Of a stretch of DNA of 64,000 nt, positions 1 through 13,455 are shown one piece after another. A program made the position numbers and the translations under genes. The stretch spans positions 174,501 to 238,500 of the forward strand of contig CACGBP010000001.1 of assembly GCA_902571375.1 (NCBI GenBank), in the 5' to 3' direction. Source of the stretch: an uncultured Pelagibacteraceae bacterium (lineage in GTDB: Bacteria; Pseudomonadota; Alphaproteobacteria; Pelagibacterales; Pelagibacteraceae). A model generated the notes under the pieces. It saw only the letters and a program-made list of their open reading frames with translations. It had not been told where the DNA came from and ran no database searches. The stretch's first letter is position 1. Each line of letters starts with the position of its first letter.

Positions 1-1464
1 AAGGGAAAAGTTACCTTCAATGATGTTGCAGGCGTTGAAGAAGCTAAAGAAGAAGTTGAAGAGATTGTTGAGTTTTTAAAAGATCCAAAAAAGTTTAGTA
101 GACTTGGAGGTAAAATTCCAAGAGGTGCTTTATTAGTTGGTCCGCCAGGCACAGGTAAAACTTTGTTAGCAAGAGCAATAGCTGGTGAAGCAGGAGTTCC
201 ATTCTTTACAATTTCTGGATCAGATTTTGTGGAAATGTTCGTTGGTGTTGGTGCGTCTAGAGTTAGAGATATGTTTGAACAAGGAAAGAAAAATTCTCCA
301 TGCATTATATTTATTGATGAAATAGATGCTGTTGGAAGAAGTAGGGGAGCAGGTTTAGGTGGCGGCAATGATGAAAGAGAACAAACACTAAATCAATTAT
401 TAGTAGAAATGGATGGATTTGATACTAATGAAGGAGTGATAATAATTGCAGCTACTAACAGACCAGATGTCCTTGACCCAGCTTTATTGAGACCAGGAAG
501 ATTTGATAGGCAAGTTGTAGTATCTAATCCAGATATAATCGGAAGAGAAAAAATTTTAAAAGTTCATGTTAAAAAAATAAAAATGGCTCCAGACGTTAAT
601 TTGAGAACTATTGCAAGAGGGACACCTGGTTTTTCAGGAGCAGATCTTGCTAATTTGGTTAATGAGGCAGCTTTATTAGCAGCAAGAAAGAATAAAAGAA
701 TAGTCACTCTAAGTGAATTTGAAGATGCTAAGGATAAAGTAATGATGGGTGCTGAAAGAAGATCAATGGTTATGACTGAGGATGAGAAAAAACTAACTGC
801 TTATCATGAGGGTGGTCATGCTTTAGTTTCATTTAATATGCCTAGTTATGATCCAATTCATAAAGCAACAATTATTCCAAGGGGAAGAGCTTTGGGTATG
901 GTTATGAATCTACCTGAAAGAGACAAACATGGTTATTCAATCAAATACCTCAAAGCTAGGTTAGCAGTATGTTTTGGTGGTAGAGTAGCTGAAGAACTTA
1001 TATTTGGAAAAGATGACATTACTACTGGCGCAGGTGGCGGAAATGGTTCAGATATAAACCAAGCAACTCAACTTGCTCGGGCAATGGTAACTAAATATGG
1101 AATGAGTGAGGAAATGGGACCTGTGGAGTACGGAGAAAATCAAGAAGAGGTATTTTTAGGCAGATCCGTAACCCAAACTCAATCTGTCTCTGAAGCAGTT
1201 GCTCAAAAAATTGATAAAGAAATCAGAAAATTAGTTGATGAAGGTTACAATCAAGCTAAGAAAATATTAACTGAAAAAATAGATGATTTACATAAGATTG
1301 CTAAAGCTTTAATGACTTATGAAACTTTAACTGGAGAGGAAATTGAAAATATAATCAACAAAAATGAATATCCAAAAGATAAAAACTTAGAGAAGCCAGA
1401 AGATAAGAATGATGAAAGTTCAGCTTTAGGTGCAATGGGCTTAAAACCAAAAATAGTTCACTAA
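1..1464 (+). CDS. ftsH: ATP-dependent zinc metalloprotease FtsH (5' partial)
   Basis: Membrane-anchored AAA+ protease that extracts and degrades misfolded membrane proteins and some regulators. The reading frame is open from base 1, so the gene enters from outside the window; the track start at 163 is an internal TTG. The N-terminal membrane segments are missing. Visible are Walker A GPPGTGKT (fragment residues 47-54), Walker B FIDEID, the second region of homology [18 protein letters not shown], and the zinc-binding HEGGH at about residues 269-273. The C-terminus is complete, with a charged tail. folP starts 6 bp downstream and glmM follows, the classic ftsH-folP-glmM order. Identification is secure. 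Confidence 0.97.
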   Translation, partial: KGKVTFNDVAGVEEAKEEVEEIVEFLKDPKKFSRLGGKIPRGALLVGPPGTGKTLLARAIAGEAGVPFFTISGSDFVEMFVGVGASRVRDMFEQGKKNSPCIIFIDEIDAVGRSRGAGLGGGNDEREQTLNQLLVEMDGFDTNEGVIIIAATNRPDVLDPALLRPGRFDRQVVVSNPDIIGREKILKVHVKKIKMAPDVNLRTIARGTPGFSGADLANLVNEAALLAARKNKRIVTLSEFEDAKDKVMMGAERRSMVMTEDEKKLTAYHEGGHALVSFNMPSYDPIHKATIIPRGRALGMVMNLPERDKHGYSIKYLKARLAVCFGGRVAEELIFGKDDITTGAGGGNGSDINQATQLARAMVTKYGMSEEMGPVEYGENQEEVFLGRSVTQTQSVSEAVAQKIDKEIRKLVDEGYNQAKKILTEKIDDLHKIAKALMTYETLTGEEIENIINKNEYPKDKNLEKPEDKNDESSALGAMGLKPKIVH

Positions 1465-1470
1465 AAATTA

Positions 1471-2517
1471 ATGAGCAGATATTACACAAGAGCGTGTAAT
1501 TTCTATTATGGCTTAAAATCAAAATCTTTAGTAAAGAAAAAAAAAACTTTGCCACTTAATGGCAATAACGAAATTTCTTTTGATAAAATTGAAATTATTT
1601 CAAGAAAATCAAGTAAAACTATTAATTTGAATGAAATTCATAAATTACCAATAAGTTTAAAAAAAAAAATTAAAAAAGATATAAAAAAAATTTCCTCAAA
1701 AAAAGATACTAAAAATTTACGTTTTGGATCAACACCAAAAGTTATGGGTGTTTTGAATGTTACTCCTGACAGTTTTTCTGATGGTGGAAAGTATAATAGA
1801 ATAAGTTCTGCAAAAAAACATTTAGATTATCTTTTTAAAAGTGGAGCAAATGTTGTTGATATAGGTGGAGAGTCCACCAGACCAGGGTCACAGCCTATAA
1901 GTTCAAATGTTGAATGGAAGAGACTAAAGAATATTTTAAAAAAACTTAATAAAAAAAAAATTATATCTCTTGATACAAGAAAATCAGAAATTATGGAGAA
2001 GGGAATTAAATTAGGAGTAAGTTTAATCAATGATGTTTCTGGTTTAAATTATGATAATAATTCAGTAAATATATTAAAAAAATATAAAGTCCCATTTGTA
2101 TTACAACATTCCCTGGGAAATCCCGATACGATGCAAAATAATCCAAAATATCAAAACGTGTTATTGGATATTTATGATTTTTTTGAAGATAGAATAAAAT
2201 TTTTAAGAAAAATAGGAATAAAGCATAATAATATTATTTTAGATCCCGGCATAGGGTTTGGAAAAAATTTGAAACATAATATGACAATTATAAAAAATAT
2301 ATCTATTTATCATTCTTTAGGATTGCCTATATTGCTTGGGATTTCTAAAAAAAAATATATTAAAGAACTGTCAGGAGAGAACGATAGCATGTCGAGAGTT
2401 GGAGGAACAGTTAGTGCAAGTATTTTTGTAATGATGCAAGGTGTACAAATGATAAGAGTTCACGATGTTAATGAAATAAATCAAAGTATAAAAGTTTTTA
2501 AAGAACTTATTAAATAG
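1471..2517 (+). CDS. folP: Dihydropteroate synthase
   Basis: Condenses hydroxymethyl-dihydropterin pyrophosphate with p-aminobenzoate in folate synthesis. The TIM-barrel signature MGVLNVTPDSFSDGG begins near residue 92, followed by DIGGESTRPGS and the C-terminal SxRVGGT/VHDV region. At 348 aa it is longer than the usual ~280 aa because of an N-terminal segment of about 85 residues beginning MSRYYTRACNFYYG, rich in lysine. From memory, alphaproteobacterial DHPS proteins often carry such an extension, so it is probably genuine and not a wrong start. It sits between ftsH and glmM with gaps of a few bases, so cotranscription is likely. Confidence 0.95.
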   Translation: MSRYYTRACNFYYGLKSKSLVKKKKTLPLNGNNEISFDKIEIISRKSSKTINLNEIHKLPISLKKKIKKDIKKISSKKDTKNLRFGSTPKVMGVLNVTPDSFSDGGKYNRISSAKKHLDYLFKSGANVVDIGGESTRPGSQPISSNVEWKRLKNILKKLNKKKIISLDTRKSEIMEKGIKLGVSLINDVSGLNYDNNSVNILKKYKVPFVLQHSLGNPDTMQNNPKYQNVLLDIYDFFEDRIKFLRKIGIKHNNIILDPGIGFGKNLKHNMTIIKNISIYHSLGLPILLGISKKKYIKELSGENDSMSRVGGTVSASIFVMMQGVQMIRVHDVNEINQSIKVFKELIK

Positions 2518-2519
2518 CT

Positions 2520-3845
2520 ATGAAATATTTTGGTACGGACGGTATTAGAGGTCAGGTTAATAGTAAAAATATTAATGGTGATATGTTTTTTAAATTTGGA
2601 TTAGCAGCTGGCAAATATTTTACTAATTTTAAGAAAAAAAAACAAACAGCTATAATTGCAAAAGATACCAGACTTTCAGGGTATACACTTGAGCCAGCTT
2701 TAGTTTCTGGACTCGCATCAGCTGGAATGCATGTGTTTACACTAGGACCATTGCCAACAAATGGTCTTGCGATGCTAACTAAATCTATGAAAGCAAATCT
2801 TGGTATAATGATTACGGCGTCACATAATTTATACAATGATAATGGTTTAAAATTATTTGGCCCAGATGGATTGAAATTGTCTGATAAGATACAAAGAAAG
2901 ATTGAAATTTTAATTGACAGCAAAGTAACCAATCACTTATCAAAACCAAATTTGTTGGGAAGAGTAAAGAGATTGGAGTCCGGAACAGATGAATACATAA
3001 AGATTTTAAAAAAAAGAATTCCTAAAAACTTTAAATTAAAAAATACTAAAATAGTACTAGATTGCGCCAATGGCGCTGGATATAAATCTGCTCCAAAAAT
3101 GATCCAATCCTTAGGGTCCAAGGTGATAGTTATTGGAAATAAACCTAATGGTTTCAATATTAATAAAGATTGTGGATCAACTTTTCCAACTAAGCTTCAA
3201 AGATCTGTTAAAAAACACAGGGCTGACTTGGGAATTTCATTAGATGGTGATGCAGACAGAATAATAATGTGTGATGAAAAAGGATCGATAGTTGATGGTG
3301 ATCAAATAATTGCTGCTTTGGCACTTCAATGGAAAAAAAAGCGCATCTTAAAAGGTGGTGTAGTTGGAACTTTGATGTCTAATTATGGATTAGAAAAATT
3401 TTTTAATAGAAAAAAAATTAAATTTATTCGAGCTAAAGTAGGAGATAGATATGTGAAAGAAATTATGCAAAAGAAAAAATTTAATTTAGGCGGTGAGCAA
3501 TCAGGTCATATAATTTTAGGAAAATTTGCAACGACTGGTGATGGATTATTAGTGGCTTTAGAGGTCATTCAAGCTCTAAATAAGAAAATTAAAGCAAGTA
3601 ACTTTTTTAATGTATTTGAAAAAATTCCTCAAATTTTAGTAAATATCACTGTTAAGGATAATGAAATAATAAGACGATCATCAGTAAAAAAATCTATTAA
3701 AATAGCCAACAGATTAATCAAAAATCAAGGAAGAATTCTGGTTAGAAAATCTGGCACTGAACAAAAAATAAGAATAATGGGTGAAAGTAAAAACAAAGTT
3801 TTACTCAAAAAATGTATTAGCATAATTTCTAAAACTATTAAATAA
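2520..3845 (+). CDS. glmM: Phosphoglucosamine mutase
   Basis: Converts glucosamine-6-phosphate to glucosamine-1-phosphate for UDP-GlcNAc, the precursor of peptidoglycan and lipid A. The 441 aa length is normal. The N-terminus KYFGTDGIRG is diagnostic of the family; the phosphoserine loop is TASHNLYNDNG near residue 100, the metal-binding loop is DGDADR, and the phosphate-binding C-terminal loop is VRKSGTEQKIR. The start is 2 bp after the folP stop. The folP-glmM pairing is conserved in proteobacteria and supports the call. Confidence 0.97.
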   Translation: MKYFGTDGIRGQVNSKNINGDMFFKFGLAAGKYFTNFKKKKQTAIIAKDTRLSGYTLEPALVSGLASAGMHVFTLGPLPTNGLAMLTKSMKANLGIMITASHNLYNDNGLKLFGPDGLKLSDKIQRKIEILIDSKVTNHLSKPNLLGRVKRLESGTDEYIKILKKRIPKNFKLKNTKIVLDCANGAGYKSAPKMIQSLGSKVIVIGNKPNGFNINKDCGSTFPTKLQRSVKKHRADLGISLDGDADRIIMCDEKGSIVDGDQIIAALALQWKKKRILKGGVVGTLMSNYGLEKFFNRKKIKFIRAKVGDRYVKEIMQKKKFNLGGEQSGHIILGKFATTGDGLLVALEVIQALNKKIKASNFFNVFEKIPQILVNITVKDNEIIRRSSVKKSIKIANRLIKNQGRILVRKSGTEQKIRIMGESKNKVLLKKCISIISKTIK

Positions 3846-3846
3846 A

Positions 3847-6841
<2,995 letters not shown>

Positions 6842-6881
6842 AATCAGTTTATCTAATTAATAATTTTTTTTTTTCAATAAT

Positions 6882-7862
6882 TTATTTACTAGTGTTTCTT
6901 AGCATTTTTAAAATTTTTTCAAGTTCTTGTGGCAGAATTGAGTTAAAAATCATTTCTTTATTATTTTTGGGATGAATAAATCCAATAGTTTTTGCATGTA
7001 GAAATTGCCTATTTAAATTGGTTAGATTTTTTTCTAACAAAGGATCAATATTTTTAATTCTTTTAAATTTTTTTTTATATTTGTCATCACCAACTATACT
7101 ATTACCTAAATAGTTCATGTGGACTCTTATTTGATGTGTTCGTCCAGTCTCCAACTTACATTCTAATAAACTTAGGGTTGGAGTTTTAATATTATCGAAA
7201 ATTTCTAATGTTTTATAATTAGTAATAGCTTTTTTTCCTTTGGTTCTACTTACTTCCATCATCTGTCTATTTTTTGAGCTTCGAGAAATTAAAGTTTCTA
7301 TTCTTCCTTTAGAGGGTCTTATTTTTCCCCATATTAATAATTGATAAATTCTCGTTATTGTATGTTTGTTAAATTGATTTGATAGATGTTCGTGTGACTG
7401 GTTGTTTTTTGCAATTACAATTAAGCCTGATGTGTTTTTATCAATTCTATGAACTATTCCTGGTCTCAATTCATCCCCAATATTTGATAAAGAGTTTTTA
7501 TCATAATTCATTAATGCATTTACAATTGTATTATCAAAATTTCCTGCTCCAGGATGCATAACAATACCGGCAGGTTTATTTAAAATAATTAAATCATCAT
7601 CTTCAAAAACAATATCTAATTTGAAATTGTAGGGTTTTAAAGAAGCTTTTTTCGGTTCAGGTATTTTTAAAACTATGTGATCACCATCTGAAATTTTTTT
7701 AGCTGGATCAGTGATAGTTTTATTATTAATCTTAAGTTTTTTGTCTAAAATTAAATTTTTAATCCTACTTCTACTAATGTCATTTTCATTATTACTAATA
7801 AAAATGTCAACACGAACATTTTTAACACTTTCTTTAGCAATCAAATTTATTTTTTTTTCCAT
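6882..7862 (-). CDS. rluD: 23S rRNA pseudouridine synthase, RluD type
   Basis: Isomerises uridines in 23S rRNA, helping ribosome assembly. An N-terminal S4 RNA-binding domain (SRSRIKNLILDKKLKINN) precedes the catalytic domain, where the motif HRIDKNTSGL contains the catalytic Asp; LETGRTHQIRVHM is also typical. The track start at 7970 is rejected because its first 36 codons read antisense through the tRNA-Arg gene. The Met of MEKKINLIAKES at 7862 gives 326 aa, the usual family length, and clears the tRNA. RluD rather than RluC or RluA is inferred from length and the S4 domain. Confidence 0.9.
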   Translation of the reverse strand: MEKKINLIAKESVKNVRVDIFISNNENDISRSRIKNLILDKKLKINNKTITDPAKKISDGDHIVLKIPEPKKASLKPYNFKLDIVFEDDDLIILNKPAGIVMHPGAGNFDNTIVNALMNYDKNSLSNIGDELRPGIVHRIDKNTSGLIVIAKNNQSHEHLSNQFNKHTITRIYQLLIWGKIRPSKGRIETLISRSSKNRQMMEVSRTKGKKAITNYKTLEIFDNIKTPTLSLLECKLETGRTHQIRVHMNYLGNSIVGDDKYKKKFKRIKNIDPLLEKNLTNLNRQFLHAKTIGFIHPKNNKEMIFNSILPQELEKILKMLRNTSK

Positions 7863-7885
7863 AAAATGATATATTAATATTATAT

Positions 7886-7962
7886 GCGCTTGTAGCTCAA
7901 CTGGATAGAGCGCCTGACTTCGGATCAGGAGGTTCTGGGTTCGACTCCTAGCAGGCGCACCA
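7886..7962 (+). tRNA. tRNA-Arg (anticodon TCG)
   Basis: A 77-nt cloverleaf with encoded CCA. The acceptor GCGCTTG pairs with CAGGCGC. The D arm is GCTC/GAGC. The anticodon stem CCTGA/TCAGG closes the loop CTTCGGA, giving anticodon TCG (reads CGA and possibly other CGN by wobble). The T arm is CTGGG-TTCGACT-CCTAG. It starts 23 bp from the divergent rluD start, and its last base abuts the stop codon of the opposite-strand ABC permease. Confidence 0.96.
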
Positions 7963-8754
7963 TTATTCACCCATATTTATTAATGTTCCTTTAACTCTAG
8001 CTCTTAAAAAAGATAAATAAAATAATCCTATCCCACCAAAAAGATAAATTAGATTTAATAAATAAGCTTGTTTAATATTTTCATAATTTACAGAACCATT
8101 CAAAAGAATATTTCTAGTCTCATCAAAAATGTAAACTAATGGCAAACCCTTTGCAATAATCTGAAAAAAATTTGGAAGAATTTCTATTGGATAATATATA
8201 CATCCTAATGGAGCAAGTAAAAATAAAGATGACCAAGCTATATTTTCAAATGAGGGTCCAAATCTTATAAGTCCAGAACTGACAAATAATCCTAACGTTA
8301 TTCCAAATATATATAAGCTTAAGAACAATATAAGAAGGGGAAAACCTAATTTTAAAATTGAAACACCAAATAATGGAGAAGTAAGAATAATTGCAGGCAC
8401 CAATCCAATCAAAGTTCTTACTAAAGCAGTAAAAATTAGTGATGTAATAATTTCTTTCAAATTCAAAGGAGCTATGAATAAATTTGTAAAATTTCTACTC
8501 CAAATTTCCTCTAAAAAAAGCATATTAAAACTAATGCTGGATCTAAAAAGAATATCATAAAGAATTGCGCATGTAAGAATCACACCTAAAGTATTGCTAT
8601 AGTAGTTACTATAAATTGAAAAAAACTTAGAAATAAATCCCCAAAGAATTATTTGTATTGTTGGCCAATAAATTAAATCTAAAATTCTAGGAAATGAACT
8701 TTTGATTAGATAAAAATGTCTAAGAAATAGACCATACATTTTATTTAAGTTCAT
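7963..8754 (-). CDS. ABC-2 type transporter permease
   Basis: Membrane subunit of an ABC exporter, 263 aa with about six predicted transmembrane segments rich in Leu/Ile/Phe and the ABC-2 family layout (long central hydrophobic pairs, conserved region near GCIYYPIEILPNFFQ). It overlaps the upstream ATPase gene by 4 bp (ATGA), so the two are translationally coupled. The substrate cannot be read from sequence; relatives export polysaccharide, lipid or drug-like molecules. The stop codon directly abuts the 3' end of tRNA-Arg on the other strand, which leaves no intergenic space. Confidence 0.85.
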   Translation of the reverse strand: MNLNKMYGLFLRHFYLIKSSFPRILDLIYWPTIQIILWGFISKFFSIYSNYYSNTLGVILTCAILYDILFRSSISFNMLFLEEIWSRNFTNLFIAPLNLKEIITSLIFTALVRTLIGLVPAIILTSPLFGVSILKLGFPLLILFLSLYIFGITLGLFVSSGLIRFGPSFENIAWSSLFLLAPLGCIYYPIEILPNFFQIIAKGLPLVYIFDETRNILLNGSVNYENIKQAYLLNLIYLFGGIGLFYLSFLRARVKGTLINMGE

Positions 8755-9479
8755 ATTGTTTCTCTTGTAAGTTTTAAAAAAACTTCCTCCATATTTTTTC
8801 TTCCATGTTTATTAATTAATTCACCTGGGGTTCCCTGATCAATAATAGCTCCTTTATTCATCATAAGCACAGATGAACATAATCTCTCAACTTCTGACAT
8901 ATTATGTGAGGCAAGAAGAATAGATGTTTTTTTTTCTCTTTGATATTCCTCTAAAAAACTTCTTACAAAATCTCCTGTCTCAGGATCAAGAGAGGCTGTT
9001 GGCTCATCCAAAAGTAAAACCTCAGGATCATTAATAATTGATTTTGCTAAACTAACTCTATTTTTTTGCCCCGAAGAAAGTTCTCCAGTAATTTTATTTA
9101 TAAACTCATAAAGCCTTAATTTTTCGCACAGATAATCAATTTTTATTTTGAGCTTATTTACATCATAAAGTCTACCGTAAACTTCAAGATTTTGTTTTAC
9201 GGTTAATTTTTTTGGTAACTCTATATAGGGAGAGATAAAATTTAATTTATTTAATAGTTTGACTCTTTGACTTTCGATTTCTATACCGTTGATAAGTATT
9301 TTGCCTGATGTAGGTTTAAGTAAACCTAAAATCATTCCTATAGTTGTAGTTTTACCACATCCATTAGGACCAAGAATTCCAACTATTTCATTTTGACTCA
9401 ATTTAAATGAAATATTTTTTACAGCTTCTTTTGCATCATAAGCTTTTGATAAATTTATTATTTGAAGAGAATTGACCAT
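8751..9479 (-). CDS. ABC transporter ATP-binding protein (ABC-2 exporter)
   Basis: Nucleotide-binding subunit that powers the adjacent permease. A 242 aa protein with Walker A GPNGCGKTT (near residues 37-45), the signature LSSGQKNRV, Walker B LLLDEPTASLDP and the H-loop ASHN. It follows the sua5-like gene with a one-base overlap and itself overlaps the permease start, so three genes form one leftward operon. Exporter rather than importer is inferred from the ABC-2 partner and the absence of a binding-protein gene. Confidence 0.9.
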   Translation of the reverse strand: MVNSLQIINLSKAYDAKEAVKNISFKLSQNEIVGILGPNGCGKTTTIGMILGLLKPTSGKILINGIEIESQRVKLLNKLNFISPYIELPKKLTVKQNLEVYGRLYDVNKLKIKIDYLCEKLRLYEFINKITGELSSGQKNRVSLAKSIINDPEVLLLDEPTASLDPETGDFVRSFLEEYQREKKTSILLASHNMSEVERLCSSVLMMNKGAIIDQGTPGELINKHGRKNMEEVFLKLTRETI

Positions 9480-10411
9480 TAAAATTTTGATGCCCTTAAT
9501 AATCTATCATTTATAGTTTTCCCCAATCCTCTATTAGGAATTTTACTTACTGCTATAGATTTATATTTATTTTTTTTGATCTTTCTCAATGTACTGTATA
9601 AGTTTTTAGCAGCCTCTCTTAAACTACCTTTTTTTGATAAGAAATAATAATTTGGTCTGTTTAATTTTTTCTTTTTAATCATTAAATAAGCTTCATCTTT
9701 TTTAATTTTTTTTACATTTAATCTTATTGGTATGCCTGGTGAATAATGGATTTTCAATTGACCAGGTACAGAAATTTTAGATGGGTTGATATTAAGTAAT
9801 ATTTTTTTTCTTAAAATTTTTTGAATAGTTGTTATGTCTAAACCACCTAATCGTAAAATTTTTGGTTTTTTTCTTAGATCAATTATAGTGGATTCAACAC
9901 CAATATTAGATCTTCCACCTTCAAGTATATATTTAATTTTCTTTCCAAAATCATCTTTCACATCACTAGAACTCACAGGACTTAATCTTGATGAAATATT
10001 TGCACTAGGTGCTGCAAGAGGAAATTTGAGTTTTTTCAATAAAATTCTTGCTATAGGGTGTTTTGGAAATCTAACTGCAAGAGTATTTTTTTTGTTTGTC
10101 GCAATTTTTGAAATCTTTGAATTTTTTTTTAAATTTAGAATAAAAGTTATAGGTCCAGGAGATAATTTTTTGAATAGTTTTAGAAAATTATCATTTAAAA
10201 TACAATCTTCTTTTACTTTTTTTAGATCATAGTAGTGAACTATAAGAGGATTATTATTTGGTCTTTTTTTTAATCTAAATATTTTTCTACATGCATGATC
10301 AGAATAAGCATTTCCGGCCAATCCATAAACAGTTTCAGTAGGTATAGCTACACACTCACTTTTATTTAAGAGATTTTTTGCTATTTTAATATTTGCAAGA
10401 TTAATTTTCAT
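9479..10411 (-). CDS. L-threonylcarbamoyladenylate synthase, Sua5 type
   Basis: Makes threonylcarbamoyl-AMP from threonine, bicarbonate and ATP for the t6A37 modification of ANN-decoding tRNAs. The YrdC domain occupies about residues 1-190, with IPTETVYGLAGNA, KRPNNNPLIVH and the AAPSANIS motif. A second, lysine-rich domain follows, giving 310 aa; this is the Sua5 architecture rather than the ~190 aa TsaC form. It is divergent from xseB with only 20 bp between the two start codons, so any promoters must overlap coding sequence. Confidence 0.9.
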   Translation of the reverse strand: MKINLANIKIAKNLLNKSECVAIPTETVYGLAGNAYSDHACRKIFRLKKRPNNNPLIVHYYDLKKVKEDCILNDNFLKLFKKLSPGPITFILNLKKNSKISKIATNKKNTLAVRFPKHPIARILLKKLKFPLAAPSANISSRLSPVSSSDVKDDFGKKIKYILEGGRSNIGVESTIIDLRKKPKILRLGGLDITTIQKILRKKILLNINPSKISVPGQLKIHYSPGIPIRLNVKKIKKDEAYLMIKKKKLNRPNYYFLSKKGSLREAAKNLYSTLRKIKKNKYKSIAVSKIPNRGLGKTINDRLLRASKF

Positions 10412-10431
10412 GTATTATTTGAGAGTATTAT

Positions 10432-10686
10432 ATGAAAGATAAAAATATACCAAATAATTATAATTCCTTATCTCTTGAGGAATTAACTGATGAAGCGAAT
10501 AAAATGATTGAGGATTTAGAAAATCAAAAAGATTTAGAAAATTCTATTGAGAAATATCAAGATTTATTAAAGTTAAATAATATCATTGAAAAAAAGTTTC
10601 AAAAAGATGTAAGAAATATTAGTGAAAAAACAAAAGAAAATATATTAAAGATTAACTCAAAAAAGAATGCAAAAAGAATTAAATAA
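10432..10686 (+). CDS. xseB: Exodeoxyribonuclease VII small subunit
   Basis: Small subunit of the single-strand-specific nuclease ExoVII. An 84 aa acidic/lysine-rich helical protein beginning MKDKNIPNNYNSLSLEELTDEANKMIEDLE, with the expected pattern of two coiled helices. Its stop overlaps the ispA start by 20 bp. The xseB-ispA-dxs order is conserved in many proteobacteria and is the main support for such a short protein. xseA is not in the window. Confidence 0.8.
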   Translation: MKDKNIPNNYNSLSLEELTDEANKMIEDLENQKDLENSIEKYQDLLKLNNIIEKKFQKDVRNISEKTKENILKINSKKNAKRIK

Positions 10687-11539
10687 AATAGCCAAAGATA
10701 CAAATCTCTTTTTAAAAAAATTTATAAATAAACAAAAAAAGTCCGAATTAATAATTCCCATGCAGTATGGTTTATTTTCTGGAGGCAAAAAGATTAGATC
10801 CAAAATCTTAATTGATGTTGGGTCATTATTCAAAATAAATTATAAATCATTGATAATGATTGGTTCTGCTGTGGAATGTATACACGCTTATTCATTAATA
10901 CATGATGATTTGCCGTGTATGGATAATGACTCTATTAGAAGAGGTAAGCCATCAACACATATTAAATTTGGTGAGTCAACTGCTGTCCTAGCTGGTAATT
11001 CACTTTTAACTATGGCTTTCGAAATTTTAAGTCATAAAAATTTAAAAATTTCAGAAAAAAATAAAAATAATTTGATTAATAAAATTTCTGAATGTTCGGG
11101 ACATCTTGGTATAGCTGGAGGTCAATATTTAGATCTAACTTATGAGCACAAAAAAGTATCGCAAATAAAAATCGCTCAAATGGAAATAAAAAAAACTGGA
11201 AAACTATTTAGTTTTTGCTGTGCAGCTCCATTAATATTAAAAAATAAAAGTAAAAATGAAATCAAAAGATTTGAGGATATTGGAGCTGACATTGGTTTAT
11301 TGTTTCAAGTTGCTGATGATTTAATTGATTATAAAGGAAATTCAAAAATTGCAGGAAAAAAAACTGGAAAAGATAAAATAAAAGGTAAAGCAACTTTAAT
11401 TAGTTTATTAGGATATAAAAATACAATTAATTATGCTAATAATTTGATTTTAAAAATAAATAATAATGTAAAAAAATATGGTTCAAGATCTCATAATTTA
11501 TCTAAAACACTAAATTATATTTTAAATAGAAATAAATGA
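10667..11539 (+). CDS. ispA: Short-chain polyprenyl diphosphate synthase (farnesyl/geranylgeranyl type)
   Basis: Builds C15 (or C20) prenyl diphosphate from IPP and DMAPP. It is an all-helical 290 aa enzyme with the first Asp-rich motif DDLPCMD (DDx4D, typical of bacterial IspA) and second motif DDLIDY near residue 220. It lies between xseB and dxs and overlaps both. Product length (C15 or C20) cannot be settled from sequence alone. It may supply carotenoid precursors for the retinal used by the proteorhodopsin further along (inference). Confidence 0.92.
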   Translation: MQKELNKIAKDTNLFLKKFINKQKKSELIIPMQYGLFSGGKKIRSKILIDVGSLFKINYKSLIMIGSAVECIHAYSLIHDDLPCMDNDSIRRGKPSTHIKFGESTAVLAGNSLLTMAFEILSHKNLKISEKNKNNLINKISECSGHLGIAGGQYLDLTYEHKKVSQIKIAQMEIKKTGKLFSFCCAAPLILKNKSKNEIKRFEDIGADIGLLFQVADDLIDYKGNSKIAGKKTGKDKIKGKATLISLLGYKNTINYANNLILKINNNVKKYGSRSHNLSKTLNYILNRNK

Positions 11540-13449
11540 AAAAAGATTACGAATTTTTAAATCAGATAAACTTTCCATCAGACTTAAAAAAGATACCTGA
11601 AATAAAATTACAAAAAGTAGCAGATGAATTAAGAGAAGAATTAATCGACGCAGTTTCAGTTACTGGTGGACATTTAGGGGCAAGTTTAGGAGTTGTTGAG
11701 TTAAGCGTAGCTCTTCATTATATTTTTAATACACCTAATGATAAATTAATTTGGGATGTTGGTCATCAATGTTATCCTCATAAAATCTTAACTGGTAGAA
11801 AGGATAAAATTAGAACATTAAGACAAGGAAATGGTCTTTCTGGCTTCACAAAAAGATCAGAGAGTGAATATGATCCTTTTGGTGCCGCACATAGCTCTAC
11901 TTCAATTTCGTCAGCTTTAGGCATTGCAGTAGCAAACAAACTGGCTAATAAATCTGATAATGTTGTAGCAGTTATCGGCGATGGAGCTATAAGCGCAGGT
12001 ATGGCTTATGAGGCCATGAATAATGCTGGTGCTTCAAAAACAAAAATGATTGTTATTTTAAATGATAACGACATGTCAATAGCACGACCAGTAGGAGCTA
12101 TGAGTACTTACTTAGCAAAAATTTTTTCTGGTAAAGTTTACTTCAGTTTAAGGGAAACAATAAAATTAATTACCTCAGCATTTTCAAAAAGATTTAGTGC
12201 GAGAGCTGGTAAAGCAGAAGATTTACTTAGATCAGCCGTAACTGGAGGAACTTTATTTAGTTCACTAGGTTTTTATTATATAGGTCCTATAGATGGTCAT
12301 GATTTAAATTCTCTAATACCAATACTAAAAAATGCAAGGGATTCAAAACACGATGGGCCAATTTTAATTCATATAAAAACAAAAAAGGGAAAGGGTTATA
12401 CTTTTGCAGAAGAGGCAAAGGATAATTATCACGGAGTATCTAAATTCAATATAAAGACTGGTGAACAATTTAAAGGCTCAAGTAAAACACCATCGTATAC
12501 CAAAGTTTTTGCAAGCACTTTAATTCAGCATGCTAAAAAAGACAGTAAAATTGTGGCTATTACCGCAGCTATGCCTGATGGAACTGGCCTTGATACTTTT
12601 CGTAAAGAATTTCCAGATAGAACTTTTGATGTTGGTATCGCTGAACAACATGCTGTTACTTTTGCAGCTGGTTTGGCCACTGAAAACTTCAAACCATATG
12701 CTGCTATTTATTCTACATTTCTTCAAAGAGCTTATGATCAAGTGGTGCATGATGTAGCAATACAAAGCTTACCAGTAAGATTTGCAATAGATAGAGCAGG
12801 ATTAGTTGGTGCTGACGGACCAACACATGCCGGAAGTTTTGACACGACATATTTATCAACATTGCCAAATTTTGTAGTTATGGCTGCTAGTGATGAAGCT
12901 GAACTAGTAAGAATGATTAATACTTCAACTGAAATAAATGACCGACCTAGTGCATTTAGATATCCAAGAGGCTCAGGAATAGGAGCAGCTCTACCAAACA
13001 TAAATGAAAAAATTGAAATAGGTAAATCTAAAATTATTAAAGAGGGTAATAAAGTAGCTATTTTAAATTTTGGTGCAAGGCTTAATGAAACATTTAAAGC
13101 AGCTGAAAACTTAAAAAAAAAGGGAATTAATATAACAATTGTAGACGCAAGATTTGCGAAACCCTTAGATGAAAATCTTATTTGGCAACTAGCCACTACT
13201 CATGAAGCAATTGTGACTATTGAGGAAGGTTCTATAGGAGGTTTTGGTTCTCATGTTGTTGATTTTTTATCTAAAAAAGGTTTAATAGACTCAAACTTGA
13301 AATTTAGATCAATGACACTTCCTGATATTTTTATAGATCAGGATACACCAGAAAATATGTATAAAATTGCAAATCTAGACTCTAGCTCAATTGAGGAAAA
13401 AATCTTGGATGTTTTGAATTCAAATATTGTTTTGCAAAAACAAAAATAA
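11536..13449 (+). CDS. dxs: 1-deoxy-D-xylulose-5-phosphate synthase
   Basis: Thiamine-diphosphate enzyme joining pyruvate and glyceraldehyde-3-phosphate, the entry step of the MEP isoprenoid pathway. The 637 aa length is standard. The ThDP motif [18 protein letters not shown] lies near residue 150, [15 protein letters not shown] is in the N-terminal domain, and the transketolase-like pyrimidine domain has [17 protein letters not shown]-terminal transketolase domain follows. Four-base overlap (ATGA) with ispA. It ends convergently with aroC. Confidence 0.97.
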   Translation: MKKDYEFLNQINFPSDLKKIPEIKLQKVADELREELIDAVSVTGGHLGASLGVVELSVALHYIFNTPNDKLIWDVGHQCYPHKILTGRKDKIRTLRQGNGLSGFTKRSESEYDPFGAAHSSTSISSALGIAVANKLANKSDNVVAVIGDGAISAGMAYEAMNNAGASKTKMIVILNDNDMSIARPVGAMSTYLAKIFSGKVYFSLRETIKLITSAFSKRFSARAGKAEDLLRSAVTGGTLFSSLGFYYIGPIDGHDLNSLIPILKNARDSKHDGPILIHIKTKKGKGYTFAEEAKDNYHGVSKFNIKTGEQFKGSSKTPSYTKVFASTLIQHAKKDSKIVAITAAMPDGTGLDTFRKEFPDRTFDVGIAEQHAVTFAAGLATENFKPYAAIYSTFLQRAYDQVVHDVAIQSLPVRFAIDRAGLVGADGPTHAGSFDTTYLSTLPNFVVMAASDEAELVRMINTSTEINDRPSAFRYPRGSGIGAALPNINEKIEIGKSKIIKEGNKVAILNFGARLNETFKAAENLKKKGINITIVDARFAKPLDENLIWQLATTHEAIVTIEEGSIGGFGSHVVDFLSKKGLIDSNLKFRSMTLPDIFIDQDTPENMYKIANLDSSSIEEKILDVLNSNIVLQKQK

Positions 13450-13455
13450 ATTTAC

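Noticed and set aside
2552-2932. 126 aa minus-strand ORF
   Set aside because: Shadow of glmM; composition reflects the reverse complement of a lysine/isoleucine-rich gene.
7863-7970. N-terminal extension of rluD in the ORF track (GAPARSRTQNLLIRSQALYPVEL)
   Set aside because: It is the antisense translation of tRNA-Arg; the MEKKINL start at 7862 gives the normal protein length.
9834-10232. 132 aa plus-strand ORF
   Set aside because: Shadow of the Sua5-type gene on the other strand; no start signal or family similarity.
12738-13196. 152 aa minus-strand ORF
   Set aside because: Antisense shadow of dxs, which is clearly coding; hydrophobic low-complexity composition.
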